Shown piece by piece: positions 8,287 to 16,773 of a stretch of 64,000 nt of DNA; position 1 is the stretch's first letter; every line of letters starts with the position of its first letter. This DNA comes from Paenibacillus artemisiicola. Its GTDB lineage: Bacteria; Bacillota; Bacilli; Paenibacillales; Paenibacillaceae. The notes below the pieces were generated by a model. The model was not told the origin of the DNA. It ran no database searches and saw only the letters and a list, made by a program, of their open reading frames with translations. The translations under genes and the position numbers were made by a program. The stretch spans positions 1 through 64,000 of the forward strand of contig NZ_JAGGDJ010000018.1 in assembly GCF_017652985.1 (NCBI RefSeq), read 5' to 3'.

Positions 8287-9111
8287 ATGCGTTGGTATCT
8301 CAAAGCCATCGGCACCCGCAAGATCGTCGAGTTCATCGTGCTCGCGCTCTTCGTCGTCTTCTTCCTGGGGCCGCTGCTCAATCTGGCCATCCTGGCCTTC
8401 ACCGGCAAATGGACCTATCCCGACGTCCTGCCGCATCAATGGTCGCTGAAATGGTGGTCGTTCGTCTTCAAGCAGGAGGACATTCCGCAGTCCATCGGCC
8501 TCTCGTTCCTGATCGCCGCCATCGTGACGGCCTTGTCCATCGCGCTGTGCGTCCCGGCGGCGTACGCGTTCGCCCGGATCCGCTTCCCGCTCAGCCGGTT
8601 CTTCCTGTTCTCGTTCCTGCTGACGCACGCCTTCCCGAAGATGGGCCTGTACGTCTCGATCGCGGTGCTCTTCTACAAGCTCGGCCTCATGAACACGCTG
8701 CTCGGCGTCGTCCTCATCCATATGATCAACGTGCTCATGTTCATGACGTGGATTCCGACCGCCGCCTTCCGCAACGTGCACCGGGCGCAGGAGGAATCGG
8801 CGCGGGACGTCGGCGCCGGCCCGTTCCGGGTGTTCTTGAAGATCACCCTGCCGATGGCCATGCCGGGCATCGTCGTCGCGTCGGTGTTCACGTTCCTGAA
8901 CTCGCTCGACGAGGCGCAGGGGACGTTCCTGGTCGGCATTCCGAACTACAAGACGATGCCGATCGTCATGTACTCCATCATCAGCGATTATCCGGCCTAC
9001 GCCGGCGCGGTCTTTTCCATCATCCTGACGGCCCCGACGATCATCCTGCTGCTCGCCGCCAAGCGGTTCGTGAGCGCGGACGTCATGTCGAGCGGCTTTC
9101 AGCTCAAATAA
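8287..9111 (+). CDS. ABC transporter permease (MalG/PotC type)
   Basis: A 274-residue inner-membrane permease with about six membrane spans. The cytoplasmic EAA loop ESARDVGAGPFRVFLKITLP couples it to the ATPase. It starts 112 bp after the LacI-type gene behind AAGGAG and is followed by the ATPase gene. With the permease at 11449 it would form the heterodimeric channel of one importer. The gene order permease, ATPase, binding protein, permease is less usual than binding protein first. The substrate is not evident from the permease; the neighbours suggest a phosphodiester. Confidence 0.9.
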   Translation: MRWYLKAIGTRKIVEFIVLALFVVFFLGPLLNLAILAFTGKWTYPDVLPHQWSLKWWSFVFKQEDIPQSIGLSFLIAAIVTALSIALCVPAAYAFARIRFPLSRFFLFSFLLTHAFPKMGLYVSIAVLFYKLGLMNTLLGVVLIHMINVLMFMTWIPTAAFRNVHRAQEESARDVGAGPFRVFLKITLPMAMPGIVVASVFTFLNSLDEAQGTFLVGIPNYKTMPIVMYSIISDYPAYAGAVFSIILTAPTIILLLAAKRFVSADVMSSGFQLK

Positions 9112-9144
9112 TACGGGACGCGTCCCGGCCTTAAGGAGGCGCAA

Positions 9145-10182
9145 ATGGACATTCAGCTTTCGGTTCAACAATTGGCGAAACGGTACCACACCGGCGAAGG
9201 CGTCAAGTCGATCTCGCTCGACGTGCGCAAAGGCGAGCTGGTCACGCTGCTCGGGCCGTCCGGCTGCGGCAAGACGACCGTGCTGCGCAGCATCGGCGGC
9301 TTTCTCGAGCCGGATTCCGGCGACATTCTCATCGAGGGGACGAGCGTGCTGAAGGCGCCGCCGGAGAAGCGCCCGACTTCCATGGTGTTTCAAGGCTACA
9401 ATCTATGGCCGCACATGACGGTGTTCGACAACCTGGCATTCGGTCTTAAAATACGCAAGATGAAGAAGTCCGACATCCGCAAGGCGGTGGACGACGTGCT
9501 GGAGCTGGTCCGACTGCCGGGCGCGGAGATGAAGTTTCCCTCCGAGCTCTCCGGCGGCCAGCAGCAGCGCATCGCGCTGGCGCGGTCCCTGCTGCTGAAG
9601 CCCGCCGTGCTGCTGCTGGACGAGCCGTTCTCCGCGCTCGACGCCAAGCTGCGCCACGAGATGCGGGAGGAGCTGCGGGAGATTCAAGCCGAGACCGGCC
9701 TCACGATGGTCTTCGTCACCCACGACCAGGAAGAGGCGCTGTCGATCTCGGACCGCATCGTCGTCATGAACCACGGCCACATCGAGCAGATCGCCACGCC
9801 GCAAGAGATTTACGACCGGCCGGACACGCTGTTCGTCGCGCAATTCATCGGTAAAATGAACTTCTTGAAAGGGGTGGTTTCGGAAGGGCAAATCCGCGCA
9901 GGGAAGTTGACGTTTCCGAATCCGAAGCAATTGTCCGGCAAGGTGCGGCTCGCCGTCCGGCCGGAGGACGTCGTCCTGGACGGCCGCGAGGAAGGCGGCC
10001 TGACGGGCAGCGTCAAACAGATCATGGTGCTCGGCCATTACGCCGAAGTCACGGTCCAATTGCCGGAGCACGGCGTGATCCGCGCGTTCCAGCCGCGGGA
10101 CGCCGTCAAGGAACTGAACTCCGGCGACCGCATCGACGTCGGCTTCAAGAAAGTGCTCGCTTATCCGGAAGACCAGGCCTGA
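9145..10182 (+). CDS. ABC transporter ATP-binding protein (PotA/UgpC/FbpC type)
   Basis: A 345-residue nucleotide-binding subunit. Walker A is GPSGCGKTTVLR, the Q-loop region is MVFQGYNLWPHM, the ABC signature is LSGGQQQRIALARSL, Walker B is VLLLDEPFSALD, and the H-loop is VFVTHDQEEAL. A C-terminal TOBE-like regulatory domain (about residues 240-340) includes LAVRPEDVVL. It follows GGAGG and energises the importer with the flanking permeases. Family members import polyamines, iron, glycerol-3-phosphate or aminoethylphosphonate. The neighbouring phosphoesterases favour a phosphate-ester substrate, which is inference. Confidence 0.94.
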   Translation: MDIQLSVQQLAKRYHTGEGVKSISLDVRKGELVTLLGPSGCGKTTVLRSIGGFLEPDSGDILIEGTSVLKAPPEKRPTSMVFQGYNLWPHMTVFDNLAFGLKIRKMKKSDIRKAVDDVLELVRLPGAEMKFPSELSGGQQQRIALARSLLLKPAVLLLDEPFSALDAKLRHEMREELREIQAETGLTMVFVTHDQEEALSISDRIVVMNHGHIEQIATPQEIYDRPDTLFVAQFIGKMNFLKGVVSEGQIRAGKLTFPNPKQLSGKVRLAVRPEDVVLDGREEGGLTGSVKQIMVLGHYAEVTVQLPEHGVIRAFQPRDAVKELNSGDRIDVGFKKVLAYPEDQA

Positions 10183-10222
10183 TTCACCCCAAATCACGAT
10201 TATGCCAAGGAGGCACTTATCC

Positions 10223-11452
10223 ATGTTTCGTACGAAATCCGCTCTTACGGTCATGACTTTGACGACCCTGTCCGCCGCGCTGCTGGCCGGCTGCGGCAGC
10301 AACGGCAACAACGCCGCGAATAACGGCGCGGCGAACGGCAGCACGGCGAACGCCGGCGCGACGAACGGCGGCACCGCGAACGCCGGCGGCAACGCGGCGC
10401 AGACGGACGCTTCCGGCAAGCCGGTCGAATTCAACTTCTACTTCACGGGCTCCGAGAACGTGAAGAACCTGTGGGACACGATCGTGCCGATGTTCGAGAA
10501 GGATCATCCGAACGTCAAGGTCAACGAAGTGTACATCCCGTCCGGCACGGGCGCGCAGCCGACGTACGACCGGATCCTCGCGGCGAAGAAGGCGGGCAAA
10601 GGCTCCGGCGGCATCGACCTGTACGAGGACGGCCTGTCCAACGTCACCCAAGGCCAGAAGGACGATCTGTGGGATACGCTCGATCCGGCCAAAATCGCGA
10701 ACCTCGCTTCCGTCGACGCCGCCACGCTGACGGACGTGGCCAACCTGGCCATTCCGTACCGTTCGTCCGCCGTCGTGCTCGCGTACAACAGCGACAAGGT
10801 CAAGACGCCTCCGAAGTCGCTCGACGAGCTGTTCGCGTGGATCAAGGCCAATCCGGAGCGCTTCGCTTACAACGACCCGTCCACGGGCGGCGCGGGCAGC
10901 TCGTTCGTTACGACGACGCTGTACGACAAGCTGCCGGAGGACGCGATCCACAACGACGATCCGAGCATCGAGCAGCAGTGGGACAAAGGCTTCCAGACGC
11001 TGAAGGATCTCGGCAAATACATGTACGGCAAAGGCATCTATCCGAAGAAAAACCAGGGGACGCTCGACCTGCTCATCAGCGGCGAGGTGGACATGATCCC
11101 GGCTTGGTCGGACATGGCGCTCGAGCAAATCGGCAACGGCCAGCTGCCGGACACGACCAAAATCTCGCAAATCACCCCGGGCTTCAACGGCGGTCCGACG
11201 TACCTGATGGTGCCGAAGCTGTCCGACAAGAAGGACGCGGTCAACGAATTCCTGAATTTCGTGCTGTCGCCTGAAGCGCAAGCCGTCGTGGTAACCAAAA
11301 TGCACGGCTTCCCGGGCATCAAGCTGTCGAACATGCCGCAGGACATCCAGGATTCCTTCAAAGGCGTGGCGGAAGGCTTCCGGACGTTCAACATCGGCGA
11401 CCTCGGCAATGAAATCAACAAACGCTGGCAGAGCGACGTAGCGGCGCAATGA
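10223..11452 (+). CDS. ABC transporter substrate-binding lipoprotein (family 1)
   Basis: A 409-residue extracellular binding protein. The signal peptide ends in the lipobox LLAGC, with the lipidated Cys at residue 24. An Asn/Ala/Gly-rich linker (about residues 25-65) tethers the bilobal domain that begins VEFNFYFTGSENVKNLW. ATG 10223 is chosen because AAGGAGG at 10207-10213 is well spaced; an upstream in-frame ATG precedes the ribosome site. The stop overlaps the start of the next permease (ATGA). It captures the substrate outside the membrane. The repetitive linker is a common trait of Paenibacillaceae binding proteins. Confidence 0.92.
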   Translation: MFRTKSALTVMTLTTLSAALLAGCGSNGNNAANNGAANGSTANAGATNGGTANAGGNAAQTDASGKPVEFNFYFTGSENVKNLWDTIVPMFEKDHPNVKVNEVYIPSGTGAQPTYDRILAAKKAGKGSGGIDLYEDGLSNVTQGQKDDLWDTLDPAKIANLASVDAATLTDVANLAIPYRSSAVVLAYNSDKVKTPPKSLDELFAWIKANPERFAYNDPSTGGAGSSFVTTTLYDKLPEDAIHNDDPSIEQQWDKGFQTLKDLGKYMYGKGIYPKKNQGTLDLLISGEVDMIPAWSDMALEQIGNGQLPDTTKISQITPGFNGGPTYLMVPKLSDKKDAVNEFLNFVLSPEAQAVVVTKMHGFPGIKLSNMPQDIQDSFKGVAEGFRTFNIGDLGNEINKRWQSDVAAQ

Positions 11453-12294
11453 GCAAACGGGTAAAAATGGGGATACTGGGACTGGTTCTGGTCATCCCCT
11501 CTTTTCTTCTGCTGTTCGTCACCGTGGTCGTGCCGATCTTCGTCTCGCTCAAGGAAAGCCTGACGAACGAGGAAGGCGGCTACGACCTGTCGAATTATAA
11601 ATTCTTGTTCACGGACAAACTGATGCGCGCCAACATCGTCTTCACGCTGGAAGTCACGGTGATCTCGGTCGTGATCGTGCTGATCGTCAGCTACGTGCTG
11701 GCGGCGTACATGCGGTTCAACAAAGGCCGGCTGGTGGCCTGGATCCGCAACATGTACATGATCCCGATGTTCATCCCGTCCGTCATCGCGACCTACGGCC
11801 TGATCCAGCTGCTCGGCAACCACGGCTGGCTGTCCCGCTGGGTGCTGCTGCTCGGCGGCGGCGACATTCCGCGCATTATTTTCGATATCAAGGGCATCAT
11901 CATCGCCCAGCTGTGGTTCAACATTCCGTTTACGACGATGCTGCTCGGCTCCGCCATGTCGGGCGTGCCGGACGCGGTCATCGAGAGCGCGAAGGACGTG
12001 GGCGCGGGCCGGCTCCGCCTGTTCGTGCGGTTCATTCTGCCGCTGACCTACAAGACGCTGCTCGTGGCGGTCACGTTCGTCTTCATGGGCGTCATCGGCT
12101 CGTTCACGGCGCCGTTCCTGCTCGGGCCGAACGCGCCGCAGATGCTGGGCGTGTCGATGGAGCAGATCTTCGGCGTCTTCCAGGAGAAGCAGCAGGCGTC
12201 GGCGCTGGCGTTCTTCACGTTCATGCTCTGCTCCGTCATGGGCTACTTCTACATTCGCAGCATGATCAAGGACGAGGGGGCGCGTTCCGCATGA
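11449..12294 (+). CDS. ABC transporter permease (PotB/UgpA type)
   Basis: A 281-residue permease with about six membrane spans. The EAA motif ESAKDVGAGRLRLFVRFILP lies near residue 190. It overlaps the binding-protein gene by 4 bp (ATGA) and is itself overlapped by the following small gene by 4 bp, so translation of the three is coupled. It pairs with the permease at 8287 and the ATPase at 9145. Confidence 0.9.
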   Translation: MSKRVKMGILGLVLVIPSFLLLFVTVVVPIFVSLKESLTNEEGGYDLSNYKFLFTDKLMRANIVFTLEVTVISVVIVLIVSYVLAAYMRFNKGRLVAWIRNMYMIPMFIPSVIATYGLIQLLGNHGWLSRWVLLLGGGDIPRIIFDIKGIIIAQLWFNIPFTTMLLGSAMSGVPDAVIESAKDVGAGRLRLFVRFILPLTYKTLLVAVTFVFMGVIGSFTAPFLLGPNAPQMLGVSMEQIFGVFQEKQQASALAFFTFMLCSVMGYFYIRSMIKDEGARSA

Positions 12295-12755
12295 CGCGCC
12301 TGCTGTTGGAAGCCGAAGGAACGGCGGGCTTCGTCTGTTCCAAATCGCATATCGCGTACGCTTTTCAGCTCGACCGGCCCGGCGGCGCGCTGCGCCTCGA
12401 TTTCGCCTACGAGCCGAAGAACCTCGAGGACCGCGAGCGGGCGAAGATCCTGATCGCGGAAGGCGTGGAGAGGTACACCGAGCCGGCGCAGCGGGAGCTG
12501 GTCATGGGCCGCTGGGAATCGTTCCTGCCGCTGAAAAATCTGATTACCCTCTCCGTCGACGATCCGTCCGGGCATCGCGGCGCGGGCCATCGCCACGATC
12601 CCGAGCAGCGGCTGTTCATCGGCGCTTCGGACGCGTCGCCGGGCTTCGCCGCGGGCGAGCTGGCCGCGGGCCTGTGGCGCGTCACGCTGAGCCTGCACGC
12701 GATCGTGACGGAGAGCTGCCGCTACCGGCTGCGAATTCATCACGAGGAGGCTTGA
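12291..12755 (+). CDS. Small beta-rich protein resembling the N-terminal domain of CehA/McbA-type PHP hydrolases
   Basis: A 154-residue soluble protein with no signal peptide. It contains FLPLKNLITLSVDDPSGHRG, then GAGHRHD, ASPGFAAGELAAGLWRVTLS and CRYRLRIHHEE. From memory, this order of motifs matches the domain that precedes the PHP domain in many single-chain CehA/McbA-family hydrolases. Here it is a separate gene whose start overlaps the upstream permease stop (ATGA), with the PHP gene starting 5 bp after its stop. It probably works together with that enzyme as a substrate-recognition or assembly partner. The domain match is recollection, not a search result. Confidence 0.6.
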   Translation: MTRLLLEAEGTAGFVCSKSHIAYAFQLDRPGGALRLDFAYEPKNLEDRERAKILIAEGVERYTEPAQRELVMGRWESFLPLKNLITLSVDDPSGHRGAGHRHDPEQRLFIGASDASPGFAAGELAAGLWRVTLSLHAIVTESCRYRLRIHHEEA

Positions 12756-12760
12756 CGATC

Positions 12761-13756
12761 ATGCGCTGGATGGCATGCGAACTGCACAGCCATACGTTTC
12801 ATAGCGACGGCCGGCAGTCCCTGTCCGAGCTTGCGCGCGGCGCGAAGGCGCTCGGCTTCGAGTGCGTCGCGCTGACCGACCATAATACGATGACGGGCCT
12901 GCTAGGCAAAGAGGACGTCGAGCGGGAGACCGGCGTCGCGATTATCTCCGGCATGGAGTGGACGACGTTCTTCGGCCACATGGTCACGATCGGGCTGACC
13001 GATTTCGTGGATTGGCGTCCCGCGGGGCCGGGCGACATCGACGCGGGGATCGCGCGGGTTCATGCCGCCGGCGGCATCGCGGGCATGGCGCATCCGTTCC
13101 GCATCGGAAGCCCGATGTGCACGGGCTGCTTCTGGGAGTTCGAGATTCAAGATTGGGAAGCGCTGGATTATATCGAGGTCTGGTCGGGCACGTTCCCGTC
13201 GATCAAGACGGACAACGCCCGCGCTTTCCGGTTGTGGACGGACAAGCTGAACGAAGGGTACCGGATCGCGGCGACGTCCGGCCGGGACTGGCACGCGCAG
13301 GACGCGACGGACGATCCCGTCTCGGTCACGTACCTGCTGCTGGACGAGGACGAAGGCTCCGCGACGGAGCAGGCGGTGCGCGCGCTCGCCGCGGGCCGGG
13401 CCGCGGTCACGATGGGTCCGCTGCTGACGCTGGAGCTGCGTTCGGAGTCGGCTCGTTACCGGATCGGCGACCGCGTGCCGAAGGAGGCGCGCGGCTGGCG
13501 GTACGAGGCCGTCGCGTGCGTGGATTTCGAGGCCAGGAACGGACTGTGGGCATTCCCCGACGCGGGGTACGAGGTCATCCTGACGAGCAATGCGGGCCCG
13601 CTCGGCGAGCTGCGCGCGAAGCCGTCCCAGCGCGACTACCGCTTCGATATTCCGGGCGGCGCGCTGACATGGATCCGGGCGGAGCTGCGGGGCACGGTCC
13701 GCGGCGCGCGGACGACGATCGCGTTTACGAACGCGATTTACGTGGACGCCGAGTAG
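12761..13756 (+). CDS. PHP-domain metal-dependent phosphoesterase (CehA/McbA family)
   Basis: A 331-residue PHP-fold hydrolase. Metal ligands are visible in order: CELHSHTFHSDG near the N-terminus, ALTDHNT, the ISGMEW Glu, GMAHPFR, and SGRDWHA near residue 180. Translation starts at ATG 12761 with GAGGAGG inside the end of the previous gene. Family members cleave phosphodiesters or cyclic phosphates, and some act on carbamates. It sits between an ABC importer and a glycerophosphodiester phosphodiesterase, so a phosphodiester substrate imported by that system is the best guess. The N-terminal domain usually fused to such proteins is encoded separately just upstream. Confidence 0.87.
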   Translation: MRWMACELHSHTFHSDGRQSLSELARGAKALGFECVALTDHNTMTGLLGKEDVERETGVAIISGMEWTTFFGHMVTIGLTDFVDWRPAGPGDIDAGIARVHAAGGIAGMAHPFRIGSPMCTGCFWEFEIQDWEALDYIEVWSGTFPSIKTDNARAFRLWTDKLNEGYRIAATSGRDWHAQDATDDPVSVTYLLLDEDEGSATEQAVRALAAGRAAVTMGPLLTLELRSESARYRIGDRVPKEARGWRYEAVACVDFEARNGLWAFPDAGYEVILTSNAGPLGELRAKPSQRDYRFDIPGGALTWIRAELRGTVRGARTTIAFTNAIYVDAE

Positions 13757-13879
13757 GGCGCTTGCGCGGAGGGTATAAGAGCAGGAGCGGGTTTAGGCAG
13801 AGGAACGGGAATAGGAATAGCAGTGCAGCGAGAATCGAGAAGGCCGCGAAGGCCGTCCGACCGAAAGGAGACGATCGAC

Positions 13880-14656
13880 ATGAATCGCCGGTTTCCGTTA
13901 GTAACGGCGCATGCCGGATGCATGGGCATCGCGGCGCATACGCTGCGTTCGGTGCGCGCCGGCCTGGAGCTGGGCGCCGACGTGGCGGAGGAGGACATCC
14001 GCGTCACGAGAGACGGCGTCGCCGTCCTGGCGCACGACGACGAGCTGCCGACCGCCGACGGGCCGATTGCCAGCGTCGCGGGGATGACGTACGCGGAATT
14101 GAGCGGGCTTCGGCTGCTCGCGGACCAGGGCGCGCAAGAAGGCGGGGAGCCGGAGACGTTTCGCCTGCTGAAGCTGGAAGACATCCTGCCGCTCATTCAG
14201 ACTTCGGGCAAGGCCATCAATCTCGACCTGAAGGTCGACGAGGCGATCGAGCCCGCGGCCGCGCTCGTCCGGAAGTTCGGGCTGGAGGACCGCGCGTTCT
14301 ATTCCGGCTGCCAGCGCGACCGCGCGCTGCTGGCCCGGAAGCTGGAGCCGGCGCTGCGCCGGATGCTGAACGCGGACGTCGAGCTGTTCAAGACGATGCC
14401 GTACGACGAGGCCATGGCCATGACCCGCGAAGACGCGCTCGCGGCCGGCTGCTGCGGCATCAACGTCTATCACGGCATCGTGACGAAGGCGTTCGTCGAT
14501 TACGCCGGCGAGCGCGGGCTGCCGGTTTACGTCTGGACCGTCGAAGACGAAGCGCTCATGCGCCGGTACGCGGATTGGGGCGTCGGCTCCATTACGTCGC
14601 GGGACGTGAAGACGCTGCTTCGCGCGAAGCGCGAATGGACGGCGCCGGACGCGTAG
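13880..14656 (+). CDS. Glycerophosphodiester phosphodiesterase family protein
   Basis: A 258-residue TIM-barrel GDPD-type protein. The core motifs are AHAGCMG at residues 10-16, AEEDIRVTRDGVAVLAHDD near residue 36 (Glu, Asp and His of the active site), INLDLKV and the C-terminal VYVWTVEDEALM. The canonical HRG is HAG and the usual PENT is AAHT, so two normally conserved positions differ. AAGGAG at 13865-13870 supports ATG 13880. The gene follows the PHP gene by 123 bp in the same direction and ends before a strong terminator. It likely splits an imported glycerophosphodiester into glycerol-3-phosphate and an alcohol. It has no signal peptide, so it acts in the cytoplasm. Confidence 0.85.
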   Translation: MNRRFPLVTAHAGCMGIAAHTLRSVRAGLELGADVAEEDIRVTRDGVAVLAHDDELPTADGPIASVAGMTYAELSGLRLLADQGAQEGGEPETFRLLKLEDILPLIQTSGKAINLDLKVDEAIEPAAALVRKFGLEDRAFYSGCQRDRALLARKLEPALRRMLNADVELFKTMPYDEAMAMTREDALAAGCCGINVYHGIVTKAFVDYAGERGLPVYVWTVEDEALMRRYADWGVGSITSRDVKTLLRAKREWTAPDA

Positions 14657-14673
14657 CCGCAAGCTGAACACGA

Positions 14674-14729
14674 GCGCGAGCGGCAGCCTTGGACCGACAC
14701 AGGTCCGGAGCTGCCGCTCGCGTTTTTTT
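14674..14729. terminator. Intrinsic terminator between convergent GDPD and TetR genes
   Basis: GCGCGAGCGGCAGC (14674-14687) pairs with GCTGCCGCTCGCG (14710-14722), followed by seven T. A second inner stem GGACC/GGTCC sits in the loop. It serves the rightward operon and may also affect the leftward TetR gene. Confidence 0.85.
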
Positions 14730-14758
14730 GGCGCGTCCGGATTCGGAGAGGACCGCGC

Positions 14759-15319
14759 TCAGCGGTACCGCGCCAGGAGCAGCTCGGCCGTCGCGCGGGC
14801 ATGGCGGGCCGCGTCCGGGTCGGTCCGGAGCATCCGGGCCGCGATGGCGCCCTCCGCGAGCAGATAGAGCCCGCCGGCCAGCGCCTCGCGGTTCGCTTCG
14901 TCCAATCGGCCGGCGAGGTCCGAGAGGTACGTCTTCAAATGCGACTTGTAGCGATGCGCCGCTTCGTAGTACGGATGCGAAGGGTCCGCGTATTCGGAGG
15001 CCGTCTTGAGGAAGGCGCAGCCGTTGAAGCCGGGCTCCTCGAACCAGCGGCCGAGAACGTCGTAGACGGCGAGCAGCCGTTCCTTCGGCGTGCCGGCCGA
15101 TTCCGCGACGGCCGCCTCGAACCAGGCGCGCCACCGCTCGTCGTGCCGGAGCAGATAGGCCAGCACCAAGTCGTCCTTGGACGGAAAATGGTTGTAGAGC
15201 GTCATCTTGGCGATCTTGGATTCGGCGACGACCTGGTCGACGCCCGTCGCGCGGATGCCGTTCTTGTAAAACAGCTCCGAGGCGACGGTCAGGATATGGT
15301 CTTTTTTACTTCGGTTCAT
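14759..15319 (-). CDS. TetR/AcrR-family transcriptional regulator
   Basis: A 186-residue repressor. The N-terminal helix-turn-helix is typical: ILTVASELFYKNGIRATGVD, VVAESKIAKMTLYNHFPSKDDLV. The C-terminal ligand domain has the CAFLKTASEYADPSHP segment seen in TetR_C regulators of redox and hydrolase genes. ATG at 15319 matches the domain start; the upstream extension in the same frame is across the promoter and is rejected. It is divergent from an alpha/beta hydrolase gene, and nearly the same operator appears near each promoter. It probably represses both. Confidence 0.9.
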   Translation of the reverse strand: MNRSKKDHILTVASELFYKNGIRATGVDQVVAESKIAKMTLYNHFPSKDDLVLAYLLRHDERWRAWFEAAVAESAGTPKERLLAVYDVLGRWFEEPGFNGCAFLKTASEYADPSHPYYEAAHRYKSHLKTYLSDLAGRLDEANREALAGGLYLLAEGAIAARMLRTDPDAARHARATAELLLARYR

Positions 15320-15368
15320 AAGCGCAGGACTCCCATTCCCGCCGTGCGACGGGGCGCCGCGCGGCTTC

Positions 15369-15390
15369 GAAACTATACCGACTTGTCTAT
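15369..15390. promoter_or_regulatory. TetR operator copy 1
   Basis: GAAACTATAC-CGACTTGTCTAT matches operator copy 2 at 15474-15495 at 18 of 22 positions. It lies 50 bp upstream of the tetR start. Confidence 0.6.
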
Positions 15391-15473
15391 ATCCGCTATT
15401 GTAAACGCAAATTCGACCGCGCGCAAACGGACGAAATCGGAGCGGGAAGGCGAGCTGCGAGAAATTCGCGCTT

Positions 15474-15495
15474 GAAACTATACAGACCTGTATGT
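15474..15495. promoter_or_regulatory. TetR operator copy 2
   Basis: GAAACTATAC-AGACCTGTATGT contains the perfect inverted repeat ATACAG-AC-CTGTAT (15480-15493). It lies about 60 bp upstream of the hydrolase ATG at 15556. Confidence 0.65.
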
Positions 15496-15555
15496 ATAAT
15501 TTTAACCGAAGCCGACATGGCCTCGCAACCAAAATCCATGCATGAGGTGATCCCG

Positions 15556-16419
15556 ATGTTCGTACACTATAAATCGGCGGAAGTGGAAGGCATTCGATTG
15601 TTTTACCGGGAAGCCGGCAAGGCCGGCGCGCCCGTCGTCCTGCTGCTGCACGGCTTTCCGTCCTCGTCCCATATGTACCGGAATCTGATTCCCGAGCTGG
15701 CCTCGGACTACCGCGTCATCGCGCCCGACTACCCGGGCTTCGGCAATTCGGACCAGCCGTCGTCCGAAGCGTTCGATTACACATTCGACCGGCTCGCGGA
15801 GCTGATCGGGGCGTTCGCGGAAACGCTCGGCCTCGACCGTTACAGCATCTACGTGCACGATTACGGCGCGCCGGTCGGATTCCGGCTGGCCGTCAAGCAT
15901 CCCGAACGGATTCAAGCCATCGTGTCGCAGAACGGCAACGCCTACGAGGAGGGCCTGCTGCCGTCGTGGGCCCCGATCCGGGCTTATTGGAGCGATCCGG
16001 CGGACGAGACGAACCGGAACAACATGCTGGGGCTGCTGGCGCCGGCGTTCACCAAGCTGCAGTACGTCGAGGGTACGCGGAATCCGGAGCGGGTCAGCCC
16101 CGACGCCTGGAACCAGGACCAGTTCGTCCTGGACCGCCCGGGGAACGCGGACATCCAGCTGGCGCTCTTCTACGACTACCGGAACAACCTGAAGCAGTAC
16201 CCCGTCTGGCAGGAGTACTTCCGGACGCACCGGCCGCCGGCGCTGATCGCGTGGGGGCAGCGCGATATGTTCTTCGGGCCGGACGGCGCGCTCGCTTACC
16301 GGCGGGATCTCCCGGACGCCGAGGTGCATTTGCTGAACACGGGCCACTTCCCGCTGGAGGAGGACCTGGCGCTCAGCGCGGCGCTGATCAAGCGGTTCCT
16401 GGGCGAGCACGTCCGGTAA
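15556..16419 (+). CDS. Alpha/beta hydrolase, epoxide hydrolase / haloalkane dehalogenase-like
   Basis: A 287-residue alpha/beta hydrolase. The oxyanion region is LLLHGFPSSSHMYRNL, the nucleophile is Asp102 in YVHDYGAPVG, and the catalytic His264 lies in LNTGHFPLEED. An Asp nucleophile rather than Ser places it with epoxide hydrolases, haloalkane dehalogenases and fluoroacetate dehalogenases rather than esterases. ATG 15556 follows GAGGTGA. The in-frame extension upstream would run through the TetR operator, so it is rejected. It is probably induced when the divergent TetR regulator binds a toxic or signalling compound. The natural substrate is unknown. Confidence 0.88.
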   Translation: MFVHYKSAEVEGIRLFYREAGKAGAPVVLLLHGFPSSSHMYRNLIPELASDYRVIAPDYPGFGNSDQPSSEAFDYTFDRLAELIGAFAETLGLDRYSIYVHDYGAPVGFRLAVKHPERIQAIVSQNGNAYEEGLLPSWAPIRAYWSDPADETNRNNMLGLLAPAFTKLQYVEGTRNPERVSPDAWNQDQFVLDRPGNADIQLALFYDYRNNLKQYPVWQEYFRTHRPPALIAWGQRDMFFGPDGALAYRRDLPDAEVHLLNTGHFPLEEDLALSAALIKRFLGEHVR

Positions 16420-16555
16420 TCGGGCGGCGGCGCGCGCCACGCGGCGGCGGCTTTGCGGAGCGCGGAGATGCCGTCGCGTCTGCCCCCGGCCTTGAGAACG
16501 GCGGGCGGCGGCCAGGCCGGCCGTTTCAGTTTTACAGCCTAGCGGCTGCTGCCCA

Positions 16556-16605
16556 AAAGGCGGTTTCCCGGCTCCCTGCGGAGCCCGGCGGGAACCGCCT
16601 TTTTT
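16556..16605 (+). terminator. Intrinsic terminator after the hydrolase gene
   Basis: AAAGGCGGTTTCCCG (16556-16570) pairs with CGGGAACCGCCTT (16589-16601), with a T-run to 16605. One mispair (T/A) in the stem. Confidence 0.85.
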
Positions 16606-16773
16606 CGGCTGCCTCCGATCGCGCGAAGCCGGCAATGAAATCGCCGTCAAGGCATAGGCGGGTGACGTTCGCTTATGTTAGAATATTCCGAAAAGCGGCG
16701 CGTTTTCGGCGAGCAGACGCTACGGCATTCCGGCTTCGGCCGCCGCTTCCAAGCGCAAGGGAGGTTCGCCAAC

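Noticed and set aside
12291..13756. Frameshifted single PHP gene
   Set aside because: The small gene has a normal stop, and the PHP gene has its own GAGGAGG and ATG. Both parts read cleanly, so a split pair is more likely than an error.
14592..15134. Extra minus-strand gene overlapping tetR
   Set aside because: Out-of-frame shadow of the TetR gene with Arg/Ala/Gly-rich composition and no ribosome site.
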